A DNA stretch of 64,000 nt from the NCBI RefSeq assembly GCF_000472865.1, contig NZ_AXAP01000010.1:1-64000 (forward strand). Direction: 5' to 3'. The stretch is from Bradyrhizobium elkanii WSM2783 (GTDB lineage Bacteria; Pseudomonadota; Alphaproteobacteria; Rhizobiales; Xanthobacteraceae). Shown here piece by piece: positions 1-8,520 of this stretch. A program made the position numbers and the translations under genes. Numbering within the stretch: the stretch's first letter is position 1; each line of letters starts with the position of its first letter. The notes beneath the pieces are model-generated. The model saw only the letters and a list, made by a program, of their open reading frames with translations, ran no database searches and was not told the DNA's origin.

Positions 1-168
1 AAGGCACAGTACCAGGCCCGCTCGATCTGCGAATGCATCCATGCCCGCTGGCGCAACTGGGACCTCAGGCAATTGACGGTGCGCGGCATCGAAAAGGTCC
101 GAGCCGTCGTGCTCTGGTACGCCCTCACCAACAACATCCTGCAGGGACATCGCCTCGCCAACCCATAG
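1..168 (+). CDS. Transposase, C-terminal end only (gene enters from the left edge)
   Basis: Frame 1 is open from the first base to a TAG at 166-168 and encodes about 55 residues. The peptide contains ICECIHARWRNWDLRQL followed by VRGIEKVRAVVLWYALTNNI. This pattern, a basic helix, an RG-x-KV-A turn and a hydrophobic ALWYAL-NN segment, is typical of the C-terminus of DDE transposases of the IS1182/IS5 type found in Rhizobiales. No ATG start is inside the window, so whether the gene is intact cannot be judged. I could not identify a terminal inverted repeat in the next 150 bases. The family call is from memory of conserved residues; transposase is likely, the exact IS family is uncertain. Confidence 0.7.
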   Translation, partial: KAQYQARSICECIHARWRNWDLRQLTVRGIEKVRAVVLWYALTNNILQGHRLANP

Positions 169-320
169 CTGCGCCAAACCATAGCGGCGCGCAAATCCCG
201 CCCCGCTCCACCGTCGAGGTCTTCAACATCCGCTACTTCGGATGCCGTCTACCCGAAAACCGAATTGGTTCTCAGGCTCTACGGCACTGACGTGGACGAG
301 AGCGACGCATTCCGACCTCT

Positions 321-425
321 CCCCTCACCCTGAGGAGGCCGCGTCGCGGCCGTCTCGAAGGGCGAGGCCTGCGGCGGGGCCTCATGGTTCGAGACGCGCG
401 TTCCGCGCTCCTCACCATGAGGGTC
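321..425. repeat. Palindromic intergenic repeat, family B (CCTCACC/CATGAGG type)
   Basis: About 105 bases begin with CCTCACCCTGAGGAGG and end with CTCCTCACCATGAGG. The inner part contains GTCTCGAAGG and CATGGTTCGAGAC, so the element can fold into nested hairpins. A second copy with the same order of blocks lies at 51141-51247. It sits just downstream of the ATP-grasp gene on the minus strand and could help end its transcripts. Confidence 0.75.
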
Positions 426-447
426 TGACAGTGTCGCTGCCGCCTCG

Positions 448-1398
448 TTACGCAAACACCCTATCCAGCGCCGCTTCATACGCGGCATAAGCCAATTCCG
501 GGTGCGAGCGGCTCAGCGCTTCCATCTTCACGCCGGCGTTGACTTCGAGGATCCGCCAGGCGCCATCGGTGCGTACGACGTCGATCGAGCCGAAGCGGAT
601 GCCGATCGCGCGGGCGGCCTTGATCGCGATCTCGATGCAGGTGTCGCGCGTCTCGCCCTGCTTCAGCAGCACCGGTCGCGCGCCGGAATCGAGGTTGTGG
701 CGCCAGTTGAGGATGCGCCGCTCGCCCTCCGGGACGATCGCATCGAGCTCGGCCCGCCCGATCGCCGCGATCAGGCCGGACAGCGCCGTCGATCGCCGCT
801 CGGCAGGCATGGCCGCGAGCGCAAGCTCGAGCAGCGAATGCCTGCCGTCGCCGATCACGAACGGGCGCTCCTTGCTGTAGACGACGACCGGGAGATCATC
901 GACCAGGACAACACGAATCTCGTCCTCGATCTCGACATAGGGCGAGATGGCGAGGCTTGGGTAGGCCGCCAGGATCCTGCCCACCGCGAGCTCGAGCGCA
1001 TGCTTGGTCGTCACCCGGAAGACTCCCTCGCCCGACGTGCCCTCGTTTGGCTTGACGACGAGCCCGTTGGGATGCTCGGCCAGCAGGCGGAGCATCGTTT
1101 CCCAGGAGCCGGCCGACCGCGTATAGGCCGCAAGCTTCGGCCCAAGGAACAGGGTATGGGGGATGCAGGGCACCCCAAAACATTGTAGCACCTCGGCGGT
1201 AGCCGCCTTGTCGTTGGCGATCTGGTGCGCGACCGCGCTGTTCAGCCCGACGTCATAGGCGAAGGCGAGGTGCCGCCGCTGCCCACGTTGCATGACGATC
1301 AGCCAGGCCTCCGACCGCACCTCGACCGTAATGTTACGGGCCAGGCAATATTTCGTGACCGCGTCGACAAAAATCCGCTGGCTGATCGGGATCGCCAA
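448..1398 (-). CDS. ATP-grasp domain protein (cyanophycin synthetase/RimK-like ligase)
   Basis: The 316-residue product has the hallmarks of an ATP-grasp ligase. These are the nucleotide-binding stretch GLVVKPNEGTSGEGVF near residues 112-127, a central acidic ISPYVEIEDEIRVVLVD segment, and a C-terminal GSIDVV-(x)n-LEVNAG motif near 280-300, which supplies the Mg-ATP-binding acidic and Asn residues. Such enzymes join a carboxylate to an amine through an acyl-phosphate; the substrates here are unknown. The start is a TTG at 1398, chosen because a strong ribosome site (GAGAGG) lies about nine bases upstream and no in-frame ATG is suitably placed. The gene stands alone, divergent from the ferredoxin reductase gene. 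Function beyond the fold is not established. Confidence 0.8.
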   Translation of the reverse strand: MAIPISQRIFVDAVTKYCLARNITVEVRSEAWLIVMQRGQRRHLAFAYDVGLNSAVAHQIANDKAATAEVLQCFGVPCIPHTLFLGPKLAAYTRSAGSWETMLRLLAEHPNGLVVKPNEGTSGEGVFRVTTKHALELAVGRILAAYPSLAISPYVEIEDEIRVVLVDDLPVVVYSKERPFVIGDGRHSLLELALAAMPAERRSTALSGLIAAIGRAELDAIVPEGERRILNWRHNLDSGARPVLLKQGETRDTCIEIAIKAARAIGIRFGSIDVVRTDGAWRILEVNAGVKMEALSRSHPELAYAAYEAALDRVFA

Positions 1399-1432
1399 GT
1401 CGATTTTCCTCTCTCAATGTTACCGTGTGGAA

Positions 1433-1472
1433 TTAATTGCTCTACCGGCATCGTTTCCGGCAAGTTAATTGC
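1433..1472. promoter_or_regulatory. Direct repeat TTAATTGC x2 between divergent genes
   Basis: TTAATTGC occurs at 1433-1440 and again at 1465-1472. The start-to-start spacing is 32 bases, close to three helical turns, and CCGG words lie between the copies. The pair is in the 290-base region separating the ATP-grasp gene from the ferredoxin reductase gene. It could be a regulator-binding site, but this is inferred from spacing alone. Confidence 0.25.
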
Positions 1473-1633
1473 GCCGCGTCGGAAACCTTAACAACGATGT
1501 TTTGAACCATTCTGCGAAATCAATCGACAGCCATGCTGAGTTCGCAATTGCACAATGGATGAATTCCATTATGTGTGTCAGCGGCGCGACGGGCAGGCGG
1601 GCTTCCCCTTGATGTCAGTCAATTACGTGCGGT

Positions 1634-1650
1634 CGAGTAGCCGCTACTCG
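1634..1650. promoter_or_regulatory. Perfect 7-bp inverted repeat upstream of ferredoxin reductase
   Basis: CGAGTAG, CCG, CTACTCG forms a 17-base inverted repeat whose right edge is 38 bases before the ATG at 1689. The position suits an operator over the promoter or a short leader hairpin. No known regulator consensus is recognised. Confidence 0.4.
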
Positions 1651-1688
1651 GCCTCGTTTATGTAAGGTCAATCGGAAAAACCAGACAC

Positions 1689-2462
1689 ATGAGCGCGTTC
1701 TATCGAGAGAAGGTCCTTTCTGTTCGTCACTGGACCGATACGCTTTTCAGCTTCCGAGCCACCCGCGATTCCGGCTTCCGCTTCCAGAACGGCCAGTTCG
1801 CCATGATCGGCCTCGAGATCGATGGCCGGCCGCTGCTGCGCGCCTATTCGATGGCGAGCGCGAATCACGAGGAAGAGCTCGAGTTCTTCTCGATCAAGGT
1901 GCAGGACGGTCCGCTGACCTCCAAGCTGCAGAAGATCCGGGAAGGCGACATCATCCTGGTCGGCCGCAAGGCGACCGGCACGCTGATCACCGACAATCTC
2001 ATCCCCGGCAAGCGGCTGCTGCTGCTGTCGACCGGCACGGGTCTGGCTCCCTTCGCGAGCCTGATCAAAGACCCCGAGGTCTATGACCGCTACGAGACCA
2101 TTGTGCTGGTCCATGGCTGCCGCCAGGTCGCCGAGCTCGCCTATGGCGAGGATCTGGTCGCCAATCTGCGCGACGACGAATTGTTCGGTCCGCTGCTCGC
2201 CGAGAAGCTGCTCTATTATCCGACCGTGACCCGCGAGCCGTTCCGCAACCGCGGCCGCATCACCGACCTGATCACGTCGGATCAGCTCTTCAACGACATC
2301 CACCAGCCGCCGCTCGATCTTGAGACCGACCGCATCATGATGTGCGGCAGCCCGGCGATGCTGGAGGACCTGCGCAAGCTGTTCGAGGGCCGCGGCTTCA
2401 CCGAAGGCAGCCACAGCACGCCCGGCCATTTCGTGATTGAAAAGGCCTTCGTCGAGCGCTGA
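1689..2462 (+). CDS. fpr: Ferredoxin--NADP(+) reductase
   Basis: The 257-residue protein is a complete bacterial-type (Fpr) ferredoxin/flavodoxin-NADP+ reductase. It transfers electrons between NADPH and ferredoxin or flavodoxin in the cytoplasm. The FAD-binding domain carries RAYSMASAN (RxYS motif, residues about 51-59). The NADP-binding domain carries LLLLSTGTGLAPFASLI (about 109-125) and the MMCGSP block (about 217-222). The C-terminal extension ends in FVIEKAFVER, matching the subclass in which a few residues follow the FAD-stacking aromatic. The length is normal. It is a single gene; a palindrome at 1634-1650 precedes it and a palindromic repeat follows it. Confidence 0.95.
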   Translation: MSAFYREKVLSVRHWTDTLFSFRATRDSGFRFQNGQFAMIGLEIDGRPLLRAYSMASANHEEELEFFSIKVQDGPLTSKLQKIREGDIILVGRKATGTLITDNLIPGKRLLLLSTGTGLAPFASLIKDPEVYDRYETIVLVHGCRQVAELAYGEDLVANLRDDELFGPLLAEKLLYYPTVTREPFRNRGRITDLITSDQLFNDIHQPPLDLETDRIMMCGSPAMLEDLRKLFEGRGFTEGSHSTPGHFVIEKAFVER

Positions 2463-2494
2463 TCGGCTTCGAGTTTTAAGCCAACTCTCTCGCC

Positions 2495-2599
2495 CGTCAT
2501 TCCGGGGCGCGCGCAGCGCGAGCCCGGAATCCATTTCTCCGCGGCGTTTGTGGCCCGATGGATTCCGGGCCCGATGCTTCGCATCGACCCGGAATGACG
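2495..2599. repeat. Palindromic intergenic repeat, family A (GTCATTCCGG/CCGGAATGAC type)
   Basis: The element opens with CGTCATTCCGGGGCGCG and closes with ACCCGGAATGACG, perfect outer arms about 105 bases apart. Inner blocks GGAATCCATTTCTCCGC and GATGGATTCCGGGC form a second stem. Two further copies are at 4460-4586 and 44577-44678. It fills the gap between the ferredoxin reductase and the glutamate-synthase-domain gene; no gene is seen in 2463-2781. Confidence 0.85.
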
Positions 2600-2781
2600 G
2601 CGGGGGTGCCTCTTCCCCCTTTCGTTGCAGCGCAATACACCACCCCGGATCGTGTAGCGTCGGTGTCACATCCGTGAACCCGAAGACCCATTATACCGTA
2701 TAGCGTGTGGCGGACGGCGCGGGATCGATTAGGCTCTCCGCCCGCCGATAACCAGTTCGGCAGGATCCGCTGAGGGGTTTC

Positions 2782-4407
2782 ATGGCAACGCTGCTGCTTC
2801 CGTTCTCGCCGCGCTTCATCGTGCTCACGATCTGCTCGGTGGTCACTGCGCTCCTGCTCGTGTTCGGCATCGTCGACCGGAAGCTGATCGACGTCATCCT
2901 GATCCCCTTACTGATCTTCGGCGCGCTGACGCTGCTGGGTGTCCGCGACCTCATGCAGAAGCATCACGCGGTGCTGCGCAACTATCCGATCTCGGCGCAT
3001 CTGCGCTTCCTGCTCGAAGAGATCCGCCCCGAGATGCGGCAGTATTTCTTCGAGAGCGAGAAGGACGGCATGCCGTTCTCCCGCGACACCCGCGCCGTCG
3101 TCTATCAGCGCGCCAAGATGGTGCTGGACAAGCGGCCGTTCGGCACCCAGGAGGACGTCTACCGCGAGGGCTATGAGTGGATGCATCATTCGGTCGCGCC
3201 GAAGCCCCATTCGAACGAGAAATTCCGCATCACCATCGGCGGCCCCGATTGCGCCAAGCCTTATTCCGCCTCGGTCTTCAACATCTCCGCGATGAGCTTC
3301 GGCGCGCTCAGCCCGAACGCGGTGCGCGCGCTGAATGCCGGCGCCAGGAAGGGCGGCTTTGCGCATGACACCGGCGAAGGCGGCGTCAGCCCGTATCACC
3401 GCGAGAAGGGCGGCGACATTATCTGGGAGATCGGCTCCGGCTATTTCGGCTGCCGTAATCTCGACGGCACGTTCAATGCGGACGAGTTCGCGCGTATCGC
3501 CACTGAGGAACCGATCAAGATGGTCGAGCTCAAGATGAGCCAGGGCGCCAAGCCCGGCCATGGCGGCGTGCTGCCGGCGGCAAAAGTCTCGGAGGAGATC
3601 GCCAAGATCAGGGGCGTTCCCCTAGGGGAAGATTGCATTTCGCCGGCCTCGCACAAGGCGTTCTCGACGCCGCTTGAGATGATGGCCTTCGTCGGCGAGA
3701 TGCGCAGGCTGTCGGGCGGCAAGCCGGCCGGCTTCAAGCTGTGCATCGGCCATCCCTGGGAATTCCTCGCGATCTGCAAGGCGATGCTCGAGAGCGGGAT
3801 CTATCCCGACTTCATCGTGATCGACGGCAATGAGGGCGGTACCGGCGCTGCGCCGCTCGAATTCATGGATCATCTGGGCATGCCGATGCGCGAAGGCGTC
3901 AATTTTGCCCACAATGCGCTGGTCGGCATCAATGCGCGGAACCGCATCAAGATCGGCGCCTCCGGCAAGATCGCGACTGCCTTCGACATGGCGCGCGCGA
4001 TGTCGATCGGCGCCGACTGGTGCAATTCGGCGCGCGGCTTCATGTTTGCGCTCGGCTGCATCCAGTCCTTGAGCTGCCACACTGACCGCTGCCCGACCGG
4101 AGTGACCTCGCAGGACCCGATCCGCAACCGCGCGCTCTATGTGCCCGACAAGATCGAGCGCGTCTGCAATTATCACCACGCGACGCTGCATGCGCTGGCC
4201 GAGCTGCTCGCCGCCGCCGGCCTCGAGCATCCGCAGGAGTTGCGGCCGATCCATTTCACCCAGCGGACATCGACCACGGAAGTCCGCACCTTTGCCGAAC
4301 TCTACCCGGCGCTGCGCCCGGGCGAATTGCTCGAAGGCACCCAGGACCGCCGCTTCCGCGACGCCTGGGCCATGGCCCGCCCCGATTCGTTCCAGCCGGC
4401 GGGGTGA
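2782..4407 (+). CDS. Membrane-anchored FMN-binding glutamate synthase family protein
   Basis: The 541-residue protein begins with two hydrophobic segments (about 10-28 and 36-54), which suggest an inner-membrane anchor. The rest is a glutamate-synthase-type alpha/beta barrel. GHGGVLPAAKV, SPASHKAFSTP, DGNEGGTGAAP and IGASGKIATAFDMARA correspond to the FMN and 2-oxoglutarate regions of GltB. The cluster CIQSLSCHTDRC keeps the C-x5-C-x4-C spacing of the [3Fe-4S] site. It lacks the N-terminal glutaminase domain and the GltD partner, so it is not a full glutamate synthase. The family is widespread in proteobacteria and its real reaction is not settled. It is flanked on both sides by family A repeats. 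Confidence 0.85.
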   Translation: MATLLLPFSPRFIVLTICSVVTALLLVFGIVDRKLIDVILIPLLIFGALTLLGVRDLMQKHHAVLRNYPISAHLRFLLEEIRPEMRQYFFESEKDGMPFSRDTRAVVYQRAKMVLDKRPFGTQEDVYREGYEWMHHSVAPKPHSNEKFRITIGGPDCAKPYSASVFNISAMSFGALSPNAVRALNAGARKGGFAHDTGEGGVSPYHREKGGDIIWEIGSGYFGCRNLDGTFNADEFARIATEEPIKMVELKMSQGAKPGHGGVLPAAKVSEEIAKIRGVPLGEDCISPASHKAFSTPLEMMAFVGEMRRLSGGKPAGFKLCIGHPWEFLAICKAMLESGIYPDFIVIDGNEGGTGAAPLEFMDHLGMPMREGVNFAHNALVGINARNRIKIGASGKIATAFDMARAMSIGADWCNSARGFMFALGCIQSLSCHTDRCPTGVTSQDPIRNRALYVPDKIERVCNYHHATLHALAELLAAAGLEHPQELRPIHFTQRTSTTEVRTFAELYPALRPGELLEGTQDRRFRDAWAMARPDSFQPAG

Positions 4408-4459
4408 GCACGTTTCCCTCTCCCCGCAAGAACGTGGAGAAGGCGAACCGCCCATCCCG

Positions 4460-4586
4460 GTCATTCCGGGGCGCCACGCAGTGGCGAGCTATGATGTGCA
4501 ATTGCACATCAGAGAATCCATGTTTCCACCCACATCTGCTGCTCGATGGATTCCGGGCTCGCCGCTTCGCGTCGCCCCGGAATGAC
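4460..4586. repeat. Palindromic intergenic repeat, family A, variant with an insertion
   Basis: This copy keeps the GTCATTCCGG/CCGGAATGAC ends and the inner GGATTCCGGGCTCG block. It is about 20 bases longer than the copies at 2495 and 44577 because the left half contains ATGATGTGCAATTGCACATC, itself palindromic around TGCAATTGCA. It lies between convergent genes, where a bidirectional terminator would be useful. Confidence 0.8.
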
Positions 4587-4627
4587 AGGGTTTGTTGCGG
4601 CGGCGAGGTAGGGACAGGCCGCGTCGG

Positions 4628-5941
4628 CTAATGCGGGTTCTCCAGGCTGAACGTCTCCGACTGTTCGTCATAGGCGAACAGCTCGGCATAGCGGCCCCAT
4701 GAGACGATGGTCTTCAGCGTCTCATCCGCATAATCCTCGGACATGTAGTCCTCGAGCTCGTTGCGGAATCGCGCGGCGGGGGCCGTGTGGGACGGGCGTT
4801 CGTCAAGCACGCGTTTGATCAGGCCCATCACCGGCACGTAGCTGATCAGATGCTCGGCGAACAGTTTCTTGCGCGCGTCGGTTTCGAGATTGGCAAAGCG
4901 CAGACCGGCTTCGGTCAGCACCAGGTCGCCCTCGCTTAAGCGCGCGAACCGCAACAGCTGCAGCGCCTCGCCGAGATGCAGGATCTCGTCCGTCTCCATT
5001 TGCAGGCTGCCGGCGAGAACCGGCAGGTCGGCGTGGCCGTGATAGGGCGGCCCTGCCAGCGTCTCGATCAAGCCGGACAGTTCGTTGGACGAGACATGGC
5101 CGAGCGCCGTGCCGACGCCCGCGCCGGAAGCCGCCTCGGTTGCTGGGCTCGACTTGGCGTCGGTCCGCTGCGTCATGCGGCCATAGATGCTGTCGACGAG
5201 CTGCCGGAACGCCGGATCGAGACGGTTGCGCGGATGCGGGAAGTCGACCTTGATCTCGGTCGCCACCCTGCCGGGATTGGACGAGAACACCAGAATGCGG
5301 TCGCACATCAGCACCGCCTCCTCGATATTGTGCGTCACCATCAGCACCGATTTGATCGGCAGGCGGCCGTCGGTCCACAGATCGATCAAATCGGTGCGCA
5401 GCGTTTCGGCGGTCAGGACGTCGAGCGCCGAGAACGGCTCGTCCATCAGCAAGAGGTCCGGATGCACCACCAGGGCGCGCGCGAACCCGACGCGCTGGCG
5501 CATGCCGCCGGACAATTCCTTGGGGTAGGCGGATTCGAAACCATCGAGGCCGATCAGGTCGATCGCGGCGAGCGCGCGGGTGCGTCGTTCGGCGGCATCG
5601 ATGCCGAGTGCTTCGAGCCCGAGCTCGACATTCTGCAGCACCGTGAGCCAGGGAAACAGCGCAAACGACTGGAACACCATCGCGACGCCGTTGGGGGGAC
5701 CTGCGATCTTCTTGCCGCGGCAGACCGCCTCTCCCGAGGACGGGTCGACGAGGCCGGCGATGATCCGGAGCAGCGTCGATTTGCCGGAGCCGGAGCGGCC
5801 GAGCAGGCCGACGATCTCGCCGGCGCGGATGGTCAGGTCGACGTTTTCGAGCACCAGCAGGTTCTCGCCGCTGCCCTTGGGAAAGGAGCGACAGACGCCG
5901 CGGATATCGATGAGGTTAGGCTGAGCGGATTGTTCGAGCAT
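4628..5941 (-). CDS. ABC transporter ATPase, nitrate/sulfonate type, with C-terminal AAA-associated domain
   Basis: The 437-residue protein has an SsuB/NrtD-like ATPase domain in residues 1-260. Walker A is GRSGSGKST (about 49-57), the signature is LSGGMRQR, Walker B is LLLMDEPF and the switch histidine is in MVTHNIEEA. Residues about 285-430 form the extra AAA-associated C-terminal domain found in a subset of these ATPases. Normally a permease gene is adjacent, but none is present: the next minus-strand genes are a repeat-flanked gap on one side and a porin on the other. It may serve a permease encoded elsewhere. The substrate is unknown. Confidence 0.88.
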   Translation of the reverse strand: MLEQSAQPNLIDIRGVCRSFPKGSGENLLVLENVDLTIRAGEIVGLLGRSGSGKSTLLRIIAGLVDPSSGEAVCRGKKIAGPPNGVAMVFQSFALFPWLTVLQNVELGLEALGIDAAERRTRALAAIDLIGLDGFESAYPKELSGGMRQRVGFARALVVHPDLLLMDEPFSALDVLTAETLRTDLIDLWTDGRLPIKSVLMVTHNIEEAVLMCDRILVFSSNPGRVATEIKVDFPHPRNRLDPAFRQLVDSIYGRMTQRTDAKSSPATEAASGAGVGTALGHVSSNELSGLIETLAGPPYHGHADLPVLAGSLQMETDEILHLGEALQLLRFARLSEGDLVLTEAGLRFANLETDARKKLFAEHLISYVPVMGLIKRVLDERPSHTAPAARFRNELEDYMSEDYADETLKTIVSWGRYAELFAYDEQSETFSLENPH

Positions 5942-6045
5942 GGCGGCTCCTCATCACCCGAGGCGAAGGCGGGACAATGGCTGTTTAAACCGACCTCCCG
6001 CACCGTCGTTTCGTGTGAGCACGATCTTGCATGGGAAGATATGCT

Positions 6046-8046
6046 CTAGAATTCCCCGTGCAGCCTTCCTGAGAAGATGTGCACCGGCCCACGGTCGGCG
6101 TTGTAGGCCGGGTTTGTGATGAACTGATAGTCCGCCGTCAAGGTGACCTGCTTGGTCAGGGCGTAGGCATAGTAGGCTTCGAGGATGCGCTCGCGGCGGT
6201 AGTTGAGCGCGCCGTCACCGATCAGAATGCCGAGACCCCCGGCGGCGATGAAATCGCGGTGGTCATTTGACAGCGAATTGATCGCGCCGCCAATGCCGAT
6301 GACGTCATCCGGCCGGCCCCATTTGGTGCCCTTGATCGAGGCGCCCAGCGACAGCGAGGCGTCGATGTCGGTGAAGGCCATGATCTCGGTCTTGCCGTTA
6401 TTCCAGCTCCAGCGGCTGAACACGCCGAGATCGTCGGAGAGCGCCTGTTCCAGATTAATGACATAGCCGTATTTGATGCGGCCGGTACGGGTCAGCGCGA
6501 TGTCGAGATTGAGGGCGGGATTGTCCAGCGTCTCGCGATAGCTGCCGGAGAAGGCGCTGTTCAGCCAGGCGATCGTGCGTATCTTGCCCGGCAGCGAGAA
6601 CACTGAATAGCGTCCCTCATATTCGAGCACGTAAGTTCCGCGCTCGAACACGGCTGTATCGAAGCTGTTGGCGTTCGATACCGACGGGATCAGGAAATAT
6701 CCGCCGCGCAATGCCCATCGTTTCTGATTGAGCTCGGCGGTGATGCCATAGGTGAGGCCGACCTTGTCGGCGGAATAGTCGAAGGCGCCCGGCGCCCACA
6801 TGGCCCAGTTCATGAAATCCTTGCGCGTGTCCTTGGCGTAGGCGTTGCCGTCGAACACGTCGAGCACGGCGAATTTGCCGGCCTGCAGTGTCAATCTTGA
6901 AACGTCGACCTTGCCGCCGAGCTGGAGCGGCCCGCTCGGCAATTCCTCCTGCTCGCCGCCGAAGCCGAAGGTCTGGCGCACGAACAGGCGCGAGGTGTTG
7001 TAATGCGGGTAGGGGAAGTTCGATTTCTGCGCTTCCCCGCTGGAAAAGCCGCCGAGACCGACGGTGTCGTTCAAGCCGAAGCCATGCAGCAGCTCGGGAT
7101 TGTAATAGATCTCGCCGCCTTCCCAGAGCCGTGCATTCAGGAACAGGCTGTTGCTCCAGGTCGACTGCGCCTGCCGGGCCGGCGTCAGGCTGTTCGTGCC
7201 GCTGTAGGGCGCGTAGAACGCCGGATAGCCCTGCGGCAGGTAGGTGGTCTGGCCGTGGATCTCCCAGCGATCGGATTCGGGATCGGTGATGTCGGTGTTC
7301 GGTGTCAGGCCCGGGGCGCCCGGCCACTCGATCTTGCGATTGAGGCCGATGCGCACCGACTGGAAGTCGAGGCTGGAGGAATACCGCGTGCCCGACGGCA
7401 GGAACTGGATGTTGGCCCTGTCGAACCGGCTGTACAGATATTCGAGTCGCGCGGTCCAGTGCGGGGCGAAGGCATACTCGAATCCCGCGCCGGCAGCCCA
7501 GCCAAGGCGGACATGAATCTCCTTCTCCTCGTCGCCGATCGCCGTCGGCGTGTTGAGGAAGCGCCCGCCGGTATAGGCGAAGCCGCCGGTCACGTAAGCG
7601 AGCCATGGGCCGCTCGCATAGCCGAGGCGGCCGCGTATCGTGCCGACATAATCCCATTGCTCGACGAAGTCGGTGCGCGGCGTCGCAAGCGACGTCACCA
7701 CCGAATTCGAGGGCAGATAGTTCGGAAAGCTCACATCGCCTTCGACACCCACGAGCAGGCCGGACGGCAGGCGAACATTGTAGCCCGCCTGCACCCCGCC
7801 AATCACGCCGCTCACATTGCTGCTGCTGGTGCTGACTAGGGGATCGGCCAGCACTGCATTCGAGGAGCCGAAGCCGTAGCCCGTATGCGCGCCGATATAG
7901 AGCCCGGTCCAGTCGAACAGCGGCTGTGCGTACGGCGCCTTGACCGGCAGTTTGATATCGGCCGCAACCGCCGCGCCGCTCAAGGCCAAGGTCGCGGCCG
8001 CCGCATGGCCGAGAATCTGCTCAAGGGATCGGCTGCGGCGCGGCAT
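6046..8046 (-). CDS. Outer-membrane protein: Omp25-like barrel fused to OprB-type carbohydrate porin
   Basis: The 666-residue protein is predicted from the ATG at 8046. It starts with a signal peptide whose hydrophobic part is ATLALSGAAVAA, cut before DIKLP. Residues about 40-240 resemble the small Omp25/opacity barrel, with WTGLYIGAHTGYGFG, GGVQAGYN and GFEYAFAPHWTARLEY, ending in VRIGLNRKIEW. Residues about 265-666 resemble OprB/carbohydrate porins, with HGQTTYLPQGYPAF, LFLNARLWEGGEIYYNPE, FMNWAMW and a terminal aromatic GEF. The frame stays open to 8457, but that extension has no signal-like start and reads like non-coding sequence. Substrate specificity is unknown. The fusion itself is treated as a finding. 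Confidence 0.85.
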   Translation of the reverse strand: MPRRSRSLEQILGHAAAATLALSGAAVAADIKLPVKAPYAQPLFDWTGLYIGAHTGYGFGSSNAVLADPLVSTSSSNVSGVIGGVQAGYNVRLPSGLLVGVEGDVSFPNYLPSNSVVTSLATPRTDFVEQWDYVGTIRGRLGYASGPWLAYVTGGFAYTGGRFLNTPTAIGDEEKEIHVRLGWAAGAGFEYAFAPHWTARLEYLYSRFDRANIQFLPSGTRYSSSLDFQSVRIGLNRKIEWPGAPGLTPNTDITDPESDRWEIHGQTTYLPQGYPAFYAPYSGTNSLTPARQAQSTWSNSLFLNARLWEGGEIYYNPELLHGFGLNDTVGLGGFSSGEAQKSNFPYPHYNTSRLFVRQTFGFGGEQEELPSGPLQLGGKVDVSRLTLQAGKFAVLDVFDGNAYAKDTRKDFMNWAMWAPGAFDYSADKVGLTYGITAELNQKRWALRGGYFLIPSVSNANSFDTAVFERGTYVLEYEGRYSVFSLPGKIRTIAWLNSAFSGSYRETLDNPALNLDIALTRTGRIKYGYVINLEQALSDDLGVFSRWSWNNGKTEIMAFTDIDASLSLGASIKGTKWGRPDDVIGIGGAINSLSNDHRDFIAAGGLGILIGDGALNYRRERILEAYYAYALTKQVTLTADYQFITNPAYNADRGPVHIFSGRLHGEF

Positions 8047-8337
8047 GGCGGAGATGCTTCCAAACTGGACGTCGCGACGGTTCGGCGTGCCCGTTCCCGA
8101 AGCGCTGCTACGACGCCTTCCCGCACACGAAATCATCACGCCGCCTTTGCCCCAGTCGCATGTCCTGATTCCCCTCCATCGCGCAGATCGGGGAAGCCAC
8201 ACCGTACCACAATCCTTATTGCGAATAATTCGCAATAGCAAGAAACGGCGAGTCATTACCGCTGGATGGCATCGCTCAATGACAGTTTTGCAACAGAAGG
8301 CGCGATCATCTTGTCGCGGCCAGATCCGAACGTGGAT

Positions 8338-8367
8338 GACCCGCCCGGGGGGACAGCCGGGCGGGTC
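8338..8367 (-). terminator. Perfect 11-bp hairpin downstream of the small secreted protein gene
   Basis: GACCCGCCCGG (8338-8348) and CCGGGCGGGTC (8357-8367) are exact inverted repeats around an eight-base loop. It lies about 155 bases after the stop of the minus-strand gene at 8521 and before the porin start. There is no T-run, so it may be a terminator, an attenuator or a leader structure of the porin mRNA. The remainder of 8047-8520 shows no credible gene. Confidence 0.5.
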
Positions 8368-8520
8368 GGGGTACGACACGGGGTGGATGAGGCGCCCGTG
8401 CCGGACGCACAATCCACGGTCGACGTGTTTTCGAGCGAAGCTTGTCCCGCCTAACATCGCGGGAAGGTTTACCGGTTCGCGTCAAGAAAACGGGTCAACC
8501 AAAACCGCTCCGTCGATCGA

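Noticed and set aside
8047..8457. Upstream extension of the porin reading frame
   Set aside because: The added residues are Arg/Cys-rich, precede a normal signal peptide at 8046, and cover a strong hairpin.
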